Part shown: positions 33,111-41,540 of the stretch, in pieces | How the letters are laid out: every line of letters begins with the position of its first letter | How positions within the stretch are numbered: position 1 is the stretch's first letter | DNA from: Blautia sp. | GTDB taxonomy: Bacteria > Bacillota > Clostridia > Lachnospirales > Lachnospiraceae | DNA length: 64,000 bases | Assembly: GCA_021772055.1 (NCBI GenBank) | Contig: JAETNR010000016.1 | Span: 16,087-80,086 of the forward strand | Reading direction: 5' to 3' | Made by a program: the position numbers and the translations under genes | Notes under the pieces: model-generated | Databases searched by the model: none | Seen by the model: the letters and a program-made list of their open reading frames with translations, nothing else | What the model was told of the DNA's origin: nothing

Positions 33111-33860
33111 TTACTCCTTTGCTCCAAGTTTTTTTTCACGGAATTCTCTTGGTGTTACATGATAATATTGCTTGAATGCCCGTGAAAAGTTCTTCGGGTT
33201 GTCATAGCCGATACGATCAGCGATCTCATAATGCTTATTGGAAATGTCAAGCAGCAGTTCGGCTGCTTTTTCCATGCGGACACGATTCAGAAATTCGGAA
33301 AATCCAAGCCCTGATTTTTCTTTGAATATTTTTGACAGATAATTGGGGCTCAGATTTACGATTGCTGCGGCTTCTTCCAGTGTTGCAGAGCGATAATTCG
33401 TCTTCAGATACGCCTGTACTTTGTAAATGATCTGACCATAATAAGAGGAATCCACGGCAGGTTCAGGCGAGGATACATGATATTTTTTATCCAGCTTTTG
33501 GCGGACATTTTCCATACAGGTGAATAATTCATCATATTTAATGGGTTTTAATAAGTAGTCCTCTGCATGATTGAGAATTGCCGTGTGCATATAATGAAAG
33601 TCCTGATATCCTGTGAGGAATACATGAATGGTATCAGGAAATTCTGCTGCGATATGAGAACTTAAGTCCAGACCGTTCATGACCGGCATCTGGATATCGG
33701 TCATAACTACATCGGTATGGTTTTTACGCAGATATTCCAAAGCCTGCTTTCCATTAGAAAAAAGCCCTTTTATTTCGAAACCGTTCTGCGTCCAAGGAAA
33801 TAAATTGGCAATGCCTTCGCGTATTTTTCGTTCATCATCTACAATAATCAGAGAATACAT
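33111..33860 (-). CDS. YesN-type response regulator (AraC output)
   Basis: 249 residues. Receiver domain with Asp8-Asp9 and phospho-acceptor Asp55 (VVMTDIQMPVMNGLDL), Lys in YLLKPIKYDEL, and an AraC-type double HTH (ATLEEAAAIVNLSPNYLSKIFKEKSGLGFSEFLNRVRMEKA, then YEIADRIGYDNPKNFSRAFKQYYHVTPREFR). First gene of a two-gene operon with the YesM-type kinase, divergent from the ABC transporter, GH95 and GH43 genes, which are the expected targets. Unlike full-length YesN (about 400-500 residues) it lacks the long linker. Confidence 0.93.
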   Translation of the reverse strand: MYSLIIVDDERKIREGIANLFPWTQNGFEIKGLFSNGKQALEYLRKNHTDVVMTDIQMPVMNGLDLSSHIAAEFPDTIHVFLTGYQDFHYMHTAILNHAEDYLLKPIKYDELFTCMENVRQKLDKKYHVSSPEPAVDSSYYGQIIYKVQAYLKTNYRSATLEEAAAIVNLSPNYLSKIFKEKSGLGFSEFLNRVRMEKAAELLLDISNKHYEIADRIGYDNPKNFSRAFKQYYHVTPREFREKKLGAKE

Positions 33861-34010
33861 AATAAACTCCTTCCGAATAATCCTGAGATAATTATATATT
33901 GGAATTTGTTTTTCGTAAATAAAAGCTTAAGAAATGAATCCTTTTCGTAATTTGAGAATCGTTTTGCAGATGAATTGTAAAAAATGAGGAATATTCCATA
34001 ATGAATGAGG

Positions 34011-34038
34011 TTGGATAAAAAAGAAAATCTGATAGAAT
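34011..34038 (+). promoter_or_regulatory. probable promoter of the oligosaccharide ABC operon
   Basis: TTGGAT (34011-34016), 16-bp spacer, TAGAAT (34033-34038), 50 bp before the binding-protein start. The weak -35 fits activator-dependent transcription by the YesN-type regulator. Confidence 0.45.
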
Positions 34039-34087
34039 AAAAGCATCTTAAAACTATCTGGAAGATAAAAAAAAGGAGGATATTTCA

Positions 34088-35386
34088 ATGAAAAAGAAAA
34101 TGGCGGTATTGCTTGCAGGAGCACTGGCTGTTTCAACATTTACAGGCCCTGCAATGGTTATGGCTGAGGAAGAGGAGCACGAGCCTGTAACCCTTCGCTT
34201 TATGTGGTGGGGCGGAGACGAAAGAAACGAGGCAACAGTAGAAGTAATTAACATGTTCCAGGAAAAATATCCGTGGATCACTATTGAGCCGGAATTCAGC
34301 GGAAGTGACGGATATCAGGAAAAGCTGTCAACAGCACTGGCAGGAGGACAGGCAGCGGATATTATCCAGAATGGTCCGGGATGGATGCCGGAATTCCTGG
34401 GCAAAGGAGATTTCTTTATTGACTTCAATGAGTATACCGATTATATCGACCTTAGCGGATTTGATGCGGAATACCTTGAAAATGTAGCTACTTATGACGG
34501 CAAGATCGTAGGACTTCCAAGCGGTATCGGAGTTCAGGCACTGTTGGTCAATAAGACGCTTGCAGATGAGATCGGGCTGGAAATTCCTGAAACATTGACA
34601 TGGGAAGATTTTATTACTCTTGGAAAGCAGGTGCAGGAATATGACAGTAATCTGTATTTCCTGAACATGGATACAGAACTGCTGAATACTCACGTATTCA
34701 GGCCATATTATATGCAGCTCTCCGGAAAGCCATTTATTGACGATGAGACAAAAGCAATGAGCGGCGATGAGGAAATTTTAAAACAGGTACTGAACTACGT
34801 GCAGTCCTTGTATGACGAAAAAGTGGTACAGCCTGCAGGCGACAGTGCAACATTTGTGGGAGCTACCCAGACAAATCCGAAATGGATCAACGGGGAATTT
34901 GTATGTGCATTTACCAATTCTTCTCAGATTGATATTATGACATCTGCAAATCCTGAAGCAGAATATGCAGTGCTTCCGCTTCCTCATGTGGAAGACGCAA
35001 AGGATGACGGATTTTATGCTGCTCCTCCACAGCTGATGTGCGTAAACAAAGCAAGCGAACATATTGAGGAAGCGGTAATGTTCTATGATTATTTCTTCAA
35101 TGATCCGGAAGCAGCAGTGGTATTAAAGGATCTCCGCTCTGTACCGTCAACCAGCTATGCTCGTGAGGCATGCGAAGAAAACAGTCTGATCAGCGATCTG
35201 GTGAATTCTGCAGTAGAGTACGGACTGACTCAGACCGGAACGAATGAAATGGGCCTTACAACAGATTCAGAAGTGGAATCCTGTATTAAAACGATGCTGG
35301 AAAGCATTATGTACGGAGAACATACCGTAGATGAGGCAGCAGCAGAAGGTATGTCAACACTGGAATTTGTCCTTTCAGAGAAATAA
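34088..35386 (+). CDS. extracellular sugar-binding protein (ABC transporter)
   Basis: 432 residues of the family 1 solute-binding proteins (UgpB/MalE-like). The signal peptide KKKMAVLLAGALAVSTFTGPAMVMA ends in an AxA-type site before EEEEHEP; no lipobox Cys is present. The mature part shows VTLRFMWWGGDERNEATVEVINMFQEKYPWI, ALAGGQAADIIQNGP and PKWINGEFVCAFTNSSQ. It should deliver an oligosaccharide to the two permeases that follow; the aromatic-rich site and the GH95/GH43 genes suggest a hemicellulose-type ligand. RBS AAAGGAGG. A strong hairpin separates it from the permease genes. Confidence 0.92.
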   Translation: MKKKMAVLLAGALAVSTFTGPAMVMAEEEEHEPVTLRFMWWGGDERNEATVEVINMFQEKYPWITIEPEFSGSDGYQEKLSTALAGGQAADIIQNGPGWMPEFLGKGDFFIDFNEYTDYIDLSGFDAEYLENVATYDGKIVGLPSGIGVQALLVNKTLADEIGLEIPETLTWEDFITLGKQVQEYDSNLYFLNMDTELLNTHVFRPYYMQLSGKPFIDDETKAMSGDEEILKQVLNYVQSLYDEKVVQPAGDSATFVGATQTNPKWINGEFVCAFTNSSQIDIMTSANPEAEYAVLPLPHVEDAKDDGFYAAPPQLMCVNKASEHIEEAVMFYDYFFNDPEAAVVLKDLRSVPSTSYAREACEENSLISDLVNSAVEYGLTQTGTNEMGLTTDSEVESCIKTMLESIMYGEHTVDEAAAEGMSTLEFVLSEK

Positions 35387-35417
35387 GCGGGACATAACAG
35401 TGAAAACAGGGAGAACG

Positions 35418-35451
35418 AAAAACGGGGTACACACTACCCCGTTTTCTTTAT
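35418..35451 (+). terminator. partial terminator between binding protein and permeases
   Basis: Stem AAAACGGGGTA / TACCCCGTTTT with a short loop and CTTTA tail. Placed inside the operon it would yield more binding-protein mRNA than permease mRNA, a common arrangement. Confidence 0.75.
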
Positions 35452-35476
35452 AGAAAAACAGGAAGGAGAGGTTTTA

Positions 35477-36382
35477 GTGAAAAAATCAAAAATAAGAAAA
35501 TATCGGAAAAGGGATTACATGGGCCTGGTATATATTGCTCCATGGATCATAGGATTTTTGCTGCTGCAGCTAAATCCCTTTGTTACCTCTTTTGTGTATT
35601 CATTTACAGACTATAAATTTTTTAATGATCCTGCATTTATCGGTTTGAAAAATTATATCCGATTATTTCAGATGGATCCTGAGTTTTATAATTCCCTGAA
35701 GGTAACGATTGTGTATACCTTGTTTACCGTTCCGGGAAAGCTTTTGATGGCGTTATTTATCGCCTGCCTTTTGAATCGGGACATGAAGGGAATCGGAGTG
35801 ATCCGTACGGTATACTATCTTCCGTCTCTGTTTGGAGGAAGCGTTGCGGTAGCGATTTTGTGGAAAATCCTCTTTATGAGCGACGGAGCGATCAACCATA
35901 TTCTGGAAGCGGTTCATCTTCCTACGGTACAATGGCTGGGAGATAGGAATACAGCATTGGTGACCATATGCCTGTTGGAAATCTGGCAGTTTGGCTCATC
36001 TATGGTAATGTTTCTGGCAGCCTTGAAGCAGGTTCCTGCAAATTTATATGAGGCAGCCTCTATTGACGGTGCGGGAGCAGTGAAAAAATTTTTTTCCATT
36101 ACGCTGCCGCAGATCTCACCGATTATTTTCTTTAACCTGATCATGCAGACGATCACAGCGCTTCAGAACTTCACCTCCGCGTTTGTCGTAACAGGAGGAG
36201 GGCCGAATAAGGGAACCTATGTACTTGGAATGAAGCTGTATACGGATGCTTTTGGCTATTATAAAATGGGCTATGCATGTGCAACTTCCTGGGTGATCTT
36301 TGCAATGATCATGGTAGTAACTTTACTGTTGTTCCGTTTTTCTTCAGGAAAAATGTATTACGAAGACGGCGGAGATTTTTAA
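35477..36382 (+). CDS. sugar ABC transporter permease 1 (UgpA/MalF type)
   Basis: 301 residues with six membrane segments. Family features: MGLVYIAPWIIGFLLLQLNPFVTSFVYSFTDY at the start, IGVIRTVYYLPSLFGGSVAVAILWK, and the EAA loop LYEAASIDGAGAVKKFFSITLPQISP, which contacts the ATPase. The start is a GTG at 35477 with GGAAGGAGAGG upstream. No ATPase gene accompanies the two permeases; such systems commonly borrow a shared MsmX-like ATPase encoded elsewhere. Confidence 0.93.
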   Translation: MKKSKIRKYRKRDYMGLVYIAPWIIGFLLLQLNPFVTSFVYSFTDYKFFNDPAFIGLKNYIRLFQMDPEFYNSLKVTIVYTLFTVPGKLLMALFIACLLNRDMKGIGVIRTVYYLPSLFGGSVAVAILWKILFMSDGAINHILEAVHLPTVQWLGDRNTALVTICLLEIWQFGSSMVMFLAALKQVPANLYEAASIDGAGAVKKFFSITLPQISPIIFFNLIMQTITALQNFTSAFVVTGGGPNKGTYVLGMKLYTDAFGYYKMGYACATSWVIFAMIMVVTLLLFRFSSGKMYYEDGGDF

Positions 36383-36400
36383 GAGAGGAGGCAAAGATCT

Positions 36401-37243
36401 ATGAAAAGAAAGAAAATAGCAGGAAGAATCCTATTGTACATTCTGATCGGTCTGGTGGGAATCGTGATGCTGTATCCTCTGGTGTGGATGTTTTTTGCTA
36501 CATTTAAAAGTAATAATGAAATTTTCGGAACCCTGAAGCTTCTTCCAAAAGCTTTTGGCCTTGATGCGTATATAGAAGGATGGAAGGGCGTTGGAAAGTA
36601 TAATTATTCCAGATACTTTATTAATACGTTCCTGATCGTAATTCCTACGACTTTATTTACTTTGCTGTCCTGTTCCATCGTTGCTTATGGATTTGCCAGA
36701 TTTCGCTTTCCTATGAAGAAGCTGCTGTTTGCGATCCTGATCGGAACATTGATGCTTCCGAATACGGTGATTATTATTCCGCGTTATATGATGTTTAATA
36801 AAGTGGGATGGCTGAATACCTATATGCCTTTTTATGCACCGGCAATTCTGGCATGCTATCCGTTTTTCATTTATATGCTGATGCAGTTTATCAGGGGACT
36901 TCCGAGAGAACTGGATGAATCTGCTTATATTGACGGCTGTGGGACTTTTCAGTGCTTTACCAGTATTTTGCTGCCCCTTTTGAAACCGGCATTGTTTTCG
37001 GCGGGACTTTTTCAATTCATGTGGACATACAATGATTTTATGAATTCTTTGATCTTTATTAACAGTGTGGAAAAATATCCGATCGCACTGGCGCTCCGTA
37101 CAGCAATAGACTCAGAAGCGAATATTCAGTGGAATGAGATTATGGCGATGGCATTTTTGTCGGTACTGCCGCTGATCATCCTGTTTTTTGCAGGACAGAA
37201 ATATTTTGTACAGGGAATAGCCACAAGCGGAATGAAAGGATAA
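36401..37243 (+). CDS. sugar ABC transporter permease 2 (UgpE/MalG type)
   Basis: 280 residues, six membrane segments. It has the usual GIVMLYPLVWMFFATFKSNNEIF start, IIPRYMMFNKVGWLNTYMPFYAP in the middle and the EAA loop LPRELDESAYIDGCGTFQCFTSILLPLLKPAL. It forms the heterodimeric channel with the permease encoded 18 bp upstream. Only two bases separate its stop from the GH95 gene, showing that import and hydrolysis are expressed together. Confidence 0.93.
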   Translation: MKRKKIAGRILLYILIGLVGIVMLYPLVWMFFATFKSNNEIFGTLKLLPKAFGLDAYIEGWKGVGKYNYSRYFINTFLIVIPTTLFTLLSCSIVAYGFARFRFPMKKLLFAILIGTLMLPNTVIIIPRYMMFNKVGWLNTYMPFYAPAILACYPFFIYMLMQFIRGLPRELDESAYIDGCGTFQCFTSILLPLLKPALFSAGLFQFMWTYNDFMNSLIFINSVEKYPIALALRTAIDSEANIQWNEIMAMAFLSVLPLIILFFAGQKYFVQGIATSGMKG

Positions 37244-37245
37244 AT

Positions 37246-39495
37246 ATGTTAAGACAATTGATCGTTCAAAATAAAAAAGGATATCGGCTTCCTTATCCGG
37301 CGGCATGCTGGGAGGAAGGGATGCTTCTGGGAAACGGATACCAGGGGGCTGTTGTGTGGGGCGATGGGGCGCATGAAAAAATCACACTAAGTGAAGAAAC
37401 GCTGTTTGCCCCTGTAGATGAGGGACTTACCCCAATAGAAATGGCAGGCCATTTGCCGGAAATCAGAAATCTTTTGCGGAAAGGCAAAAGCAGGGATGCA
37501 TCTCAATTGATCGTGGATATGTTCCGGGAAAAAGAGGGATTGGATGAGAAAATCTGGACAAATCCCTTCTTTCCCGCAGGAGATATCCATATTCTGACGG
37601 AAAACACAGAGATTTATGAGAATTATGAAAGAAGCCTTACCTTTGCAAATGGGGAAGGGCAGGTTACATATACTGCACGGGGCAAGGCTTTTCTTCGGAA
37701 ATATTTTTTGTCCAGGACAGAGAACTGCCTGGTGATGGAACTGAAAAGCGAAGAGCCGGCAGACTATCAGATTTATTTATCCCGGACACCATATACGAAA
37801 AACGGAATGCATGTAAATAAAAAAATGTTTCCCGCCAGCGGCGGTACAGAATTCTTTAAGCCCCGGATTTTGCAAAAGGATGGGGGAATCTGGTACCAGT
37901 GCGCTTATGAAGGAAAAGAAAAAGGTTACGGGATTGTACTGGAAATTGCAAAGACAGACGGGAATGTCTGCTTTGCGGGACAGAAGATGCGGATTACAGG
38001 GGGCAGGAATACACTGCTTCTTGTAAGGGTTTTTCCCGTGGAGAATTCCGGTGAAGAAGAAAGCTGGTGCAGGCACCAGGAACAACTTCGGGGGATGATA
38101 AATCCAAAAAGGAATGCGGAAGAGAATTACCAGGCCCTTCTAAAGCATCATGAAACAAGCCATAGAAGACGTTTTGAACAAATAGATCTGGAATTGGAAA
38201 ATAAGCATCTGGAAGCCATTTTTCATGCAGGACGGTATGAGATCCTATCCTCCAGCGGAAAGCTTCCGCCAAATCTGCAGGGAGTATGGACCGGCACGTA
38301 CGACACGCCGTGGAGCAGCGATTATACCCAGAATGGAAATCTCCAGACTGCAATTATGGGAATGCTTCCCTGCGGGGACTTTGTGGGGATGGAGAGCTAT
38401 TTCTCATATCAGGAAAGCCTGGTTGAGGATTACCGGAAAAACAGCAGTATTTTGTACGGATGCAGGGGAATCCATATTCCAAGCAGGACTTCCGACTGTG
38501 GGATCGACTTTCATTTTGATATTACCTGGCCTATGGTATTCTGGACAGCGGGAGCTGCATGGGTATCCCACTTCTACTATGATTACTGGCTTTATACAGG
38601 AGACGATGAGTTCTTCAAAAACAGGGCGCTTCCGTTTATGAAAGAGGCGGCACTTTTTTACGAGGACTACCTGTATGAAGACGAAAGAGGGTATTGGGAG
38701 TTTTCCCCTTCCTATTCTCCGGAAAATACACCGGCAAACAGGGATAACGCAGCATGTATCAATGCAACAATGGATATTTCTGTGGCAACAGAATTGTTCC
38801 GGAATCTGATTACAGGATGCCGTACACTGGGTATTGAAGAAGAAAATGTCCGGAGGTGGAAATGGTATCTGAAAAAAATGCCGCCCTACCTGATCAATGA
38901 GGAAGGGGCATTAAAAGAATGGGCAAAAGAAGACCTCTATGACAGATATGACCACCGCCATTCGTCACATTTGTATATGCTGTATTATGATGTGCCGAAG
39001 GAAACGCCGGAGGTGTTAAGTGCTGCACGAAAAGCCTATGAGATTAAAATGGAGCGAAAAAAAGAGGAGCAGGGAACCATGGCTTTCGGCCTTGTGCAGG
39101 CAGGAATGGCAGCAGCCCATCTTGGTGACAGTGAGATGGCAGGGGTTATGATAAAAAGTATGAGTGAGAATAACTATTACCGTACCTATGCCAGTTCCCA
39201 TGACTATGGTCCAAGCATTTTCAATGCCGACATCAGCGGGGGAATGCCCGCCCTGATGCTGGAATGCCTGGTACAGTGCTCTGCACTGACAGATGAGGGA
39301 GACAGGATCTGCGAGTATGAAATAAGGCTTTTGCCTGCTCTTCCCCAAATGATGAAAAGCGGCCGGCTGAAAGGGATGCACCTGCGGGGCGGATTTTTGA
39401 TCGATCTGGAATGGAAGGAAGGACAGTTGGTTACATGGAACCTGGAAAATCCCCAAAACAGAAAATACCATGTAGTGGGAGGGCAGCATGAATAA
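37246..39495 (+). CDS. GH95-family glycoside hydrolase (alpha-L-fucosidase/galactosidase type)
   Basis: 749 residues, no signal peptide, so intracellular. Domain order: N-terminal beta domain (LPYPAACWEEGMLLGNGYQGAVVWGDG, KITLSEETLF), helical linker, (alpha/alpha)6 barrel. Catalytic region matches: PPNLQGVWTGTYDTPWSSDYTQNGNLQTA corresponds to the Asn-rich motif (NxN) of GH95, FSPSYSPEN holds the general-acid Glu, and FNADISGGMPALMLECL the Asp near the C-terminus. Characterised GH95 enzymes release alpha-1,2-fucose or alpha-L-galactose. QNGNLQTA differs from the usual NINTEMNYW, so specificity may differ. It overlaps the GH43 gene by 8 bp. Confidence 0.85.
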   Translation: MLRQLIVQNKKGYRLPYPAACWEEGMLLGNGYQGAVVWGDGAHEKITLSEETLFAPVDEGLTPIEMAGHLPEIRNLLRKGKSRDASQLIVDMFREKEGLDEKIWTNPFFPAGDIHILTENTEIYENYERSLTFANGEGQVTYTARGKAFLRKYFLSRTENCLVMELKSEEPADYQIYLSRTPYTKNGMHVNKKMFPASGGTEFFKPRILQKDGGIWYQCAYEGKEKGYGIVLEIAKTDGNVCFAGQKMRITGGRNTLLLVRVFPVENSGEEESWCRHQEQLRGMINPKRNAEENYQALLKHHETSHRRRFEQIDLELENKHLEAIFHAGRYEILSSSGKLPPNLQGVWTGTYDTPWSSDYTQNGNLQTAIMGMLPCGDFVGMESYFSYQESLVEDYRKNSSILYGCRGIHIPSRTSDCGIDFHFDITWPMVFWTAGAAWVSHFYYDYWLYTGDDEFFKNRALPFMKEAALFYEDYLYEDERGYWEFSPSYSPENTPANRDNAACINATMDISVATELFRNLITGCRTLGIEEENVRRWKWYLKKMPPYLINEEGALKEWAKEDLYDRYDHRHSSHLYMLYYDVPKETPEVLSAARKAYEIKMERKKEEQGTMAFGLVQAGMAAAHLGDSEMAGVMIKSMSENNYYRTYASSHDYGPSIFNADISGGMPALMLECLVQCSALTDEGDRICEYEIRLLPALPQMMKSGRLKGMHLRGGFLIDLEWKEGQLVTWNLENPQNRKYHVVGGQHE

Positions 39496-41053
39496 AAGAA
39501 ATATCAGGAATATGTGGACTGCGGATCAGGGAGACGGAACCTACCGAAATCCTGTTTTGTATACGGATTATTCCGACCCGGATGTGATTCGTGTGGGTGA
39601 TGATTACTTCATGGTCGCTTCCAGCTTTTGCAATTCTCCGGCAGTGCCTGTACTGCATTCCAAAGATCTGGTAAACTGGAAATTGATCAATTATGTAATG
39701 GAAAAGCTGCCCTTTGCACGTTATGACAGGCCGGTTTACGGATGCGGGGCATGGGCGCCTTCTATTCGTTATCATAATCATGTCTTTTATGTATTTGTAC
39801 CGTTTCCGGATGAAGGAATTATGATGTGCTGTACAGAGGATCCGTGGAAAGAATGGAGTAAACCTGCTTTTGTGAAAAGGGCCATAGGATGGATAGATCC
39901 CTGTCCTTTCTGGGATGAAGATGGAAAGGCTTATATGGTGAATGCTTTTGCAAAAAGCAGGATTGGTTTTAAAAGTATGCTTTATATCAGCGAAATGGAT
40001 CCTATGTGCGGGGAAATTTTGGAGGACGGAAAGTTTGTGTATGACGGACATGAGACCCAGCCTACCATTGAAGGTCCGAAGCTATATAAACGAAATGGAT
40101 GGTATTATATTTTTGCTCCGGCAGGCGGCGTTTCCACAGGCTGGCAGACAGTTTTGCGCTCTCGGAATATTTACGGCCCATATGAAGAAAGGATTGTTCT
40201 CCATCAGGGCGGGAGCTCTGTAAATGGCCCCCATCAGGGAGGATGGGTAGAAACACAGACAGGAGAAAGCTGGTTTCTGCATTTTCAGGATGTGGGAAAT
40301 GCAGGCCGGATCATTCACCTGCAGCCCATGCACTGGGAGGATGACTGGCCGGTGATAGGTGAGGACAGAGAGCATAAAGGCTGCGGCACGCCTGTTATGC
40401 AGTGGAAGAAACCGGACGTAGGTGCGGAATACCCAATCTGCAGTCCTTCAGAGAGTGATTTTTTTGACGGCGGCTGCCTGGGAATGCAATGGCAGTGGAA
40501 TGCAAATGTACAGAAGAAATGGTATGAAATGTCCAGAAGAGGGCTGAAGCTGTTTGCACAGAAAAAGGAATCGGGACAAGTTCTTTGTGATATGCCGAAT
40601 CTTCTGTTCCAGAAGTGGCCTGCGCCGGAATTTCAGATTACGGTCTGTCTGTATCTTAAGGAAATGCAGGAGGATGATGTATGCGGCCTGATTTCTTTTG
40701 GGGGCAAATATGCTGCGCTGTGCGTGATCAGAAAGAAGGAAAAATTTGTTCTGCAGCTGCGGGAAGGCGATTGTGAAAAACGGGAAGAAACAGGGAAGGA
40801 GATTCCGATCATTTCGGAGATCCGTGACAAGGTGTATTTGCGAATGAGGGTGGAAAAGGAGAAGCAGATTTCGTTTTTTGTAAGTGCAGATAATGAGAAT
40901 TTTTTGCCGGCAGGGGTAAGGATGGAAGCTGTACCGGGAAAATGGACAGGTGCAAAAGCCGGGTTGTTTGCTGTAAATGAATCAGAATTCGATGAAAACG
41001 GAACAGGCTGTGTTGAAGCGCTGTATTTCGTATTTGAACCACTGGGACAGTAG
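39488..41053 (+). CDS. GH43-family beta-xylosidase/alpha-L-arabinofuranosidase
   Basis: 521 residues, cytoplasmic. Five-bladed propeller with GDGTYRNPVLYTDYSDPDVIRVGDDYFMVASSF (catalytic-base Asp in SDPD), GWIDPCPFWDEDGKAYMV (pKa-modulating Asp) and TIEGPKLYKRNGWYYIFAPAGG (general-acid Glu), followed by a C-terminal beta sandwich (about 330-520) as in GH43 subfamilies with xylosidase activity. It removes xylose or arabinose from short oligosaccharides imported by the linked ABC transporter. It is the last gene of the operon; the terminator at 41096 follows. Confidence 0.9.
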   Translation: MNKRNIRNMWTADQGDGTYRNPVLYTDYSDPDVIRVGDDYFMVASSFCNSPAVPVLHSKDLVNWKLINYVMEKLPFARYDRPVYGCGAWAPSIRYHNHVFYVFVPFPDEGIMMCCTEDPWKEWSKPAFVKRAIGWIDPCPFWDEDGKAYMVNAFAKSRIGFKSMLYISEMDPMCGEILEDGKFVYDGHETQPTIEGPKLYKRNGWYYIFAPAGGVSTGWQTVLRSRNIYGPYEERIVLHQGGSSVNGPHQGGWVETQTGESWFLHFQDVGNAGRIIHLQPMHWEDDWPVIGEDREHKGCGTPVMQWKKPDVGAEYPICSPSESDFFDGGCLGMQWQWNANVQKKWYEMSRRGLKLFAQKKESGQVLCDMPNLLFQKWPAPEFQITVCLYLKEMQEDDVCGLISFGGKYAALCVIRKKEKFVLQLREGDCEKREETGKEIPIISEIRDKVYLRMRVEKEKQISFFVSADNENFLPAGVRMEAVPGKWTGAKAGLFAVNESEFDENGTGCVEALYFVFEPLGQ

Positions 41054-41430
41054 GTGCCGGAGTTTGGCAGACAACATAAAAGTCAATCATGAGAGGGGAA
41101 TGCTTAATGCTGCGGCATGGGCATTCCCTTTTCTAAATTGAATGTATCCTTCTAAGGGAATCTTTGTGCAGTGACCGGAATGGTTATGTGAGAAAAAGAG
41201 CAGATTGACCGTAGCAGATACTTGTTGTACAACGGCTGTACCTGGACGGTGATCTGTTTAAAGTAATTATTACATTTCCTTTGGTAAAACCGAGGAGGAT
41301 TTTAAAAGGCATTTGGAATGATTCGCGAACACCCTCAGGAGGTATTAAAGGCAGTACTTACATTTTAATAAAAAGCAGGGAGCCAGGCATGAGAGGTGAT
41401 CTTGTGCCTGGCTTTGTCGTGCATTTTTAG
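41054..41430 (+). repeat. composite relic region: deleted PBECR4 unit plus kinase-tail copy
   Basis: No intact gene. 41053-41146 copies 51287-51378, and 41149-41215 copies 51921-51990; the ~550 bp between them is missing, with the junction at the shared octamer AAATTGAA. Then 41233-41290 copies the last 19 codons of the sensor kinase (31207-31264). About 80 bp later, 41374-41417 copies the hairpin that follows that kinase (31300-31336). The stretch is thus assembled from parts of two other loci in this window. Confidence 0.8.
41096..41134 (+). terminator. terminator of the GH95/GH43 operon
   Basis: GGGAATGC (41096-41103) / GCATTCCC (41121-41128) with an inner ATGC...GCAT stem, then TTTTCT. 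The same hairpin occurs at 51330. Confidence 0.8.
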
Positions 41431-41465
41431 GCTTTCTTCAGGCACTACTGACGCCGCCGGCAGAG

Positions 41466-41494
41466 TTGACTTTTAAATAGTGCAGAGCTATAAT
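41466..41494 (+). promoter_or_regulatory. sigma-A promoter of the surface-protein cluster
   Basis: TTGACT (41466-41471), 17-bp spacer, TATAAT (41489-41494). It overlaps the upstream ATG at 41493, so translation must start further down (41541). Confidence 0.8.
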
Positions 41495-41540
41495 GAAGAG
41501 GCAAAAAATCCCATATTTTAGGGAAAAAATGGAGGAAGGC

